DNA from: Candidatus Tectimicrobiota bacterium
GTDB lineage: Bacteria; JACPSX01
Assembly (NCBI GenBank): GCA_016193065.1
Contig: JACPSX010000173.1
Span: 1-9,674, forward strand
Length of the DNA: 9,674 bases
Direction: 5' to 3'
Shown: positions 6,108 to 9,674 of the stretch, one piece after another
How positions within the stretch are numbered: the stretch's first letter is position 1
How the letters are laid out: every line of letters begins with the position of its first letter
The notes under the pieces: model-generated
What the model saw: the letters and a program-made list of their open reading frames with translations, nothing else
Databases searched by the model: none
What the model was told of the DNA's origin: nothing
Program-made: the position numbers and the translations under genes

Positions 6108-7460
6108 TCAGGATTTCGGGCGATGGTCAAAAAAGCGTTTGGCCTTCAATTCGTAGCGGGGCAAGGCGCCTGGCGCGCAGATTTCGACTCCGATTTTGAC
6201 CAGAATCCGGCTGTACAGGGTTTCTTCCGCCTTCTTTTGCAGTTCCAGGTACCCCGAGGCCGGGGCATCCTGGGCGGCCTCGACTTTCACGGAAACCTCG
6301 TCATTGAGCGGGCCGCGGGAAATGTGGATCTCGTAGTGGGGGGATAGGCCTGCAATGGTCCCCAGCAGGGCCTCGACCGCCGTCGGATAGAGGTTGGACC
6401 CCTTGATGATGACCATGTGGTCCGTCCTGCCCCGCACCCCGTCCCGGAACAGCGTCCAGGTGCGGCCGCACTCGCACACCGAGTAGGAGGGGCGCACGAG
6501 ATCGTGGGTCCGGTACTTAATGACCGGCTGGTAGAGTTGGGCGTAACTGGTCACCAGGTTCTCCCCAGCTTCCCCCTCGGAGACGGCCTGCCCGGTTTCC
6601 GGGTTCACGACCGTGGAGTAAGCAAAGTCCTCGGCCAGGTGCACCCCGAGCTGGTGGGGGCAGGTGGGGCAGATGGCACCGACCTCGCCAATTCCGTATT
6701 GTTCGTACGCTTTCGCCCCCCAGGCGTCCTCGATCGCTTTGCGGGTGGAGGGGATGCTGACCCCCGGCTCCCCGGAGAGATACATGACCTTGATTCCGAT
6801 ATCGCGCAGGTGAATCCCCATTTCCCGGGCCTTTTCCACCATGTAGAGGGCGTAGGTTGGCGTGGACAAGAACACCGTGGGCTTGTATTCCAGGAGCTGC
6901 TTGAGGCGCATCTCGGTGGACAGACCGCCTCCGGAAAAGACGGTCCCTCCGATCCTCCGCACCCCCCAGTAGGCGCTCCAGAAGCCGATGAAGGCCCCCC
7001 AGCCAAACGCAAAATAAAAGGTGTGCCCGGGGCGCAGCCCCAGCCCCCAGAAGCCGTACGCCCACTGGTCGCCGTAGCGGATCGAGTCGTAATAGGAGAC
7101 AGGAATGCCCAGGGGGACACCGGTGGAGCCCGAGGTCTGGTAGCGGTAGAGGAGGGTTTCTTCACCTAAAGCAGCCGCCTCGCCCCAGGGGGGGCGCTTG
7201 GCTTGAGCCTCCAGCAGATCCTTCTTGTCAATGGAGGGGACCAGGCGATCGAAGTCCTCCAGCGTGCAGATGTCTTCGGGCTTCAAGCCTGCCCGGTCGT
7301 AGAGTTTTCGGTACAAAGGCACCCGGTCGTAGGCATACCGGAGCAGCTTTTGAATCCGCTTCAAGTGCAGTGCGTTGATCTCCTCCCGCGGCATGGTTTC
7401 CGTGTAAGGATTCCAGTATTTACTTTGGAGAGAGACTTCGCTGAAGATGGATTGCTTCAT
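6108..7460 (-). CDS. phenylacetate-CoA ligase family (PaaK-type) protein
   Basis: 450 residues, slightly longer than PaaK (about 430). It belongs to the adenylate-forming superfamily, which activates a carboxylate with ATP and transfers it to CoA. The N-terminus YWNPYTETMPREE...RYAYDRVPLYRKLYD is characteristic of PaaK proteins. Further motifs are the P-loop TSGSTGVPLG (109-118), SGEPG (229-233), YEQYGIGEVG (252-261), the ATP-binding YRTHDL (316-321), GRTDHM (344-349) and a C-terminal Lys-rich ELKAKRFFD. Cys264, Cys267, Cys329 and Cys331 form two CxxC/CxC pairs that could bind a metal (inference). No other aromatic-degradation genes lie nearby, so the acid substrate is open: phenylacetate, another aryl acid or an unknown. 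ATG 7460 has a modest AGGGG about 8 nt upstream. No strong terminator is seen after it. Confidence 0.88.
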   Translation of the reverse strand: MKQSIFSEVSLQSKYWNPYTETMPREEINALHLKRIQKLLRYAYDRVPLYRKLYDRAGLKPEDICTLEDFDRLVPSIDKKDLLEAQAKRPPWGEAAALGEETLLYRYQTSGSTGVPLGIPVSYYDSIRYGDQWAYGFWGLGLRPGHTFYFAFGWGAFIGFWSAYWGVRRIGGTVFSGGGLSTEMRLKQLLEYKPTVFLSTPTYALYMVEKAREMGIHLRDIGIKVMYLSGEPGVSIPSTRKAIEDAWGAKAYEQYGIGEVGAICPTCPHQLGVHLAEDFAYSTVVNPETGQAVSEGEAGENLVTSYAQLYQPVIKYRTHDLVRPSYSVCECGRTWTLFRDGVRGRTDHMVIIKGSNLYPTAVEALLGTIAGLSPHYEIHISRGPLNDEVSVKVEAAQDAPASGYLELQKKAEETLYSRILVKIGVEICAPGALPRYELKAKRFFDHRPKS

Positions 7461-7527
7461 GGCTAGGCCCCTGATGGCAAGCGAAACGAAAGTTGTTTGG
7501 GACTTCTTTTAGAAAATTTAGGTCCCT

Positions 7528-7533
7528 ATTATA
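7528..7533 (-). promoter_or_regulatory. probable -10 box of the PaaK-type gene
   Basis: A perfect TATAAT on the minus strand lies 67 nt upstream of the ATG at 7460, giving a leader of about 60 nt. No convincing -35 hexamer is found at 16-19 bp spacing, and it lacks an extended TGn, so an activator or an alternative start is possible. The surrounding 7501-7540 is AT-rich for this genome, as expected of a promoter. Confidence 0.45.
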
Positions 7534-7583
7534 ACCCAATCTTTGTGGGATCGGGGTTGATTCGCATGCCTCCCCATAATAGA

Positions 7584-7691
7584 CTAGTGCCGTTCCAACG
7601 ATTCGCACCGACTCTTTCGGGTCACAAGGTTGCAAGTGCTGCCACGATGCAGGCTGCTAGAATTCCCCGCGTTGAGTTGGAACGGTACTAG
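7584..7691 (+). mobile_element. MITE-like inverted-repeat element, copy B (with flanking CTAG)
   Basis: A 100-bp body (7588-7687) lies between CTAG at 7584-7587 and CTAG at 7688-7691. On the plus strand it begins TGCCGTTCCAACGATT and ends CGCGTTGAGTTGGAACGGTA. The first 16 bases are identical to copy A. The last 20 match copy A at 18 positions, and the last 14 are identical. Interior bases 7604-7667 show no clear similarity to copy A and have no 14-bp tandem repeat. They contain a small hairpin, GACTC-TTTC-GGGTC (7610-7623, one G-T pair). The element sits in the 270-bp gap between the divergent PaaK-type gene and corA, 39 bp before the corA start. Flanks outside CTAG differ from copy A, as expected for independent insertions. 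It encodes no protein. Confidence 0.7.
7655..7663 (+). promoter_or_regulatory. possible extended -10 promoter for corA inside element B
   Basis: The plus strand reads TGCTAGAAT: a -10-like TAGAAT (5 of 6 matches) preceded by the TGn of extended -10 promoters. A TTGCAA lies 22 bp upstream, too far for a normal -35. Transcription would start near 7670, about 60 nt before corA. A CATAAT at 7575-7580, just before the element, is an alternative, also without a good -35. Confidence 0.3.
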
Positions 7692-7730
7692 GCGGACTTA
7701 GGGAAACCGGGACATTTTCAAGGGATTGTC

Positions 7731-8807
7731 ATGACCATGCAGATCCGGCAGCACCGCTATCATCCGCCAGGAACTCCCCCGGGAACTCTGGTCGCTCCCG
7801 CGGTTGTTCCCCAGGTGCCCGTCTCCATGACCCTGATCGCTTACGACCACGAGGCGGTGGAGGAAAAAACGCTGTCCAAAGTGGAAGATTGCCTCCCTTA
7901 CCTGGACAAGAAGCGGGTGACCTGGATCCACCTGGACGGCATTCACAACCTGGAGTTCCTCTCCAAGCTCGGGGAAGTCTTTCACCTCCACCCCCTGGCT
8001 CTCGAAGACGTCCTGCACATTTCCCAGCGCCCCAAAGTGGAAGACTACGAGAAGTACGAGTTCCTGGTCTTCATCCGCGTTGCCCTGCAGGATCGGCTTG
8101 AGTTCGAGCAGGTGAGCCTGTTCCTGGGGGAAAACTTCCTGATAACGGTTCAGGAAAAACCCGGCGACGTTTTTGAGCCGGTGCGGGAGAGGATTCGCAG
8201 CAATCGGGGGACCATTCGCCGCTCGGGAGCGGACTATCTCGCCTATGCCTTGATCGATACGCTGGTGGACGGCTTTTTCCCGGTCCTGGAATCCCTGGGG
8301 GAACGAATCGAGGACCTCGAGGATCAGGTAGCCGAAAAACCAAGCCGGGAAACCCTGCAGAAAATCCACCAGACCCGGCGGGAACTCCTGAACCTGCGGC
8401 GGGCCATCTGGCCCGAGCGGGATGCGATCAACAGCCTGTTGCGGGAGGAGTCGCCTCTGATTTCACCGCAGACTCAGGTTTACTTGCGGGATTGCTACGA
8501 TCACGCCATCCGCATCCTGGACATCCTGGAAACCTATCGGGAAATCGGCACCGGCCTCATGGACATTTACCTGTCCAGCATGAGCAACCGCTTGAACGAG
8601 ATCATGAAGGTGCTGACGATCATCACGACGTTCTTCATCCCTTTGAGCTTCATTGCCGGGATCTACGGGATGAACTTCAACACGGCCAAAAGCCCCTGGA
8701 ACATGCCCGAGCTGGACTGGGCTCTTGGATACCCCTTGGCGTTGGGCATCATGGCGGCCGTGGCCTTGGGCTTTCTCTACTTCTTCCGGCGCAAGAAGTG
8801 GCTGTAG
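7731..8807 (+). CDS. corA: CorA-family magnesium (cobalt) channel
   Basis: 358-residue homopentameric inner-membrane channel for Mg2+ influx, of the same layout as Thermotoga maritima CorA (351 aa). Shared stretches recalled from that protein include PPGTLV near the N-terminus (16-21), HPLALEDVLHISQRPKVE (87-104), QEKPGDVFEPVRERIR (141-156), the long stalk helix (about 230-292) and MKVLTIITTFFIPLSFIAG leading to the selectivity motif YGMNF (312-316). TM1 covers about 293-313 and TM2 about 333-351, ending in the basic tail FFRRKKWL. ATG 7731 has AAGGGA 5 nt upstream; an ATG two codons later is possible. The gene is complete. It may be cotranscribed with the aldolase gene 27 nt downstream. Inverted-repeat element B lies just upstream and would be in or next to its leader. 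Confidence 0.97.
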   Translation: MTMQIRQHRYHPPGTPPGTLVAPAVVPQVPVSMTLIAYDHEAVEEKTLSKVEDCLPYLDKKRVTWIHLDGIHNLEFLSKLGEVFHLHPLALEDVLHISQRPKVEDYEKYEFLVFIRVALQDRLEFEQVSLFLGENFLITVQEKPGDVFEPVRERIRSNRGTIRRSGADYLAYALIDTLVDGFFPVLESLGERIEDLEDQVAEKPSRETLQKIHQTRRELLNLRRAIWPERDAINSLLREESPLISPQTQVYLRDCYDHAIRILDILETYREIGTGLMDIYLSSMSNRLNEIMKVLTIITTFFIPLSFIAGIYGMNFNTAKSPWNMPELDWALGYPLALGIMAAVALGFLYFFRRKKWL

Positions 8808-8834
8808 CGGCGTGAATCCGCACCCACTGGAGCG

Positions 8835-9674
8835 ATGACTGTGGAAAACTGCTGGTCTGATGCGGAGTCCACAAAGCTTCAAGGTCTCGACCTTCTCCTG
8901 TACGCTTCCCGCCTGATCGGCCTGGAGGAAAGCCTGGTCATCTGGGGCGGGGGGAACACCTCCATGAAACTTGAGGAGACCGACTTCCGGGACCGGCCCA
9001 CCCGGGTGCTGCGCATCAAGGGGAGCGGCTCCGATCTGAAAACCATCGAGGCCCGGCATTTCCCCGGCGTGCGCCTGGACGACGTGCTTCCCCTCCTGGA
9101 GCGGGAGGAGATGAGCGACGAGGAGATGGTCGAGTACCTCACGCACACCCTCATGGAGCCTCAGGCTGCCCGTCCCTCCATCGAGACGTTGCTGCACGCC
9201 TTTCTCCCCTATCCTCACATCTACCACACTCACGCCGACGCAATTCTCTCCCTCACGAACCTCAAGGACGGCCGCCGCGTCATGCGCGATGCCCTAGGGG
9301 CCGAGGTGGTCTTCATCCCCTACATCCAGCCCGGCTTTCAGCTTGCCAAGCTCGTGGCCGCCGAAGTCGGAAAATCTCCCTGCGCTCCGGGGGCGGTGCT
9401 GGAAAAGCACGGCCTCTTCACCTGGGGGGAAAGTGCCAAGGAAGCCTACAGCCGCACGATTGACCTCGTGGGCCGTGCCGAGCAGTACATCGAGCAGGGT
9501 CTCAAGAAGCACTTCCCTCTGAGTGTACGCCCAGTCCTGGAGAACAAGCCCGGCTGGCGCCGGGAACACGTGGGCGCTCTGGCTCCTGTGGTGCGCGGGG
9601 CTCTCAGCCGCAAACAGCACATGGTCCTCCTCTACGATGACTGTCCGGAGGTGTTGGAATTCGTCAACTCGGAG
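8835..9674 (+). CDS. class II aldolase/adducin-family protein, N-terminal part (RhaD-like)
   Basis: 280 codons are visible without a stop; the gene runs off the window. Class II aldolase signs are GGGNTS (38-43) and KGSGSDL (62-68) for phosphate binding, the catalytic-type Glu117 in PSIET, the zinc-binding HTH pair (His131, His133) in YHTHADA and the third ligand His192 in EKHG. The run SIETLLHAFLP-HIYHTHADA resembles bifunctional rhamnulose-1-phosphate aldolase/short-chain dehydrogenases (about 680-700 aa), so a C-terminal SDR domain may follow outside the window. A stand-alone aldolase is also possible. Sugar substrate unknown. ATG 8835 has GGAG only 2 nt upstream, too close. GTG 8841, two codons later, would have the same GGAG at 8 nt and may be the true start. 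It lies 27 nt after corA. Confidence 0.87.
   Translation, partial: MTVENCWSDAESTKLQGLDLLLYASRLIGLEESLVIWGGGNTSMKLEETDFRDRPTRVLRIKGSGSDLKTIEARHFPGVRLDDVLPLLEREEMSDEEMVEYLTHTLMEPQAARPSIETLLHAFLPYPHIYHTHADAILSLTNLKDGRRVMRDALGAEVVFIPYIQPGFQLAKLVAAEVGKSPCAPGAVLEKHGLFTWGESAKEAYSRTIDLVGRAEQYIEQGLKKHFPLSVRPVLENKPGWRREHVGALAPVVRGALSRKQHMVLLYDDCPEVLEFVNSE

Noticed and set aside
7504-7532. Plus-strand promoter using TATTAT at 7527-7532
   Set aside because: No acceptable -35 hexamer at normal spacing; the same bases read better as the minus-strand TATAAT.
2029-7691. CRISPR array or integron attC sites as explanation of the repeated ends
   Set aside because: There are only two copies, 5.5 kb apart and inverted, with no spacer periodicity and no attC core sites; a CTAG-flanked mobile element fits better.
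8463-9233. 256-codon minus-strand frame across corA and the aldolase gene
   Set aside because: It lies opposite two well-supported genes and its protein has no recognisable motif; a GC-driven shadow.

Overview
The window is GC-rich bacterial chromosome with tight gene spacing and overlapping start and stop codons. Gene content and order suggest a Gram-negative proteobacterium or relative. The plausible range includes Desulfobacterota (former Deltaproteobacteria) and similar high-GC lineages. The order TPR protein - LolB-like lipoprotein - ispE - prs - rplY matches, from memory, the classic order around lolB in Pseudomonas, and lolB-ispE-prs is also linked in E. coli. No marker here fixes the phylum.

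Minus strand, reading from about 6080 down to 1: a good sigma70-type promoter (6051-6079) heads one apparent seven-gene operon. The genes are plsC (lysophosphatidate acyltransferase), a short DUF721/DciA-like gene, a secreted protein with 15 TPR repeats, a LolB/DUF4292-like lipoprotein, ispE (MEP isoprenoid pathway), prs (PRPP synthetase) and the start of rplY (ribosomal protein L25/Ctc). plsC/dciA and dciA/TPR overlap by four bases (GTGA, ATGA). The operon joins phospholipid synthesis, outer-membrane assembly, isoprenoid and nucleotide precursor supply, and translation.

Upstream and also on the minus strand is a PaaK-type aryl-CoA ligase gene (6108-7460) with its own probable -10 box. It is separated by a 270-base intergenic region from a plus-strand pair: corA (Mg2+ channel, Thermotoga-type, 7731-8807) and, 27 bases on, a class II aldolase gene that runs off the window end and is probably the aldolase half of a RhaD-type enzyme.

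The least expected content is non-coding. Two short inverted-repeat elements of 112 and 100 bp occur, one between the lipoprotein gene and ispE, the other upstream of corA. They are in opposite orientation, share their ends (TGCCGTTCCAACGATT on one side, GAGTTGGAACGGTA on the other) and are each flanked by CTAG on both sides. Their interiors look unrelated. This fits a MITE-like mobile element with a 4-bp CTAG target duplication. Copy A seems to have split a lipoprotein-ispE junction that was only 3 nt wide, and it leaves the lipoprotein stop codon inside the duplicated CTAG.
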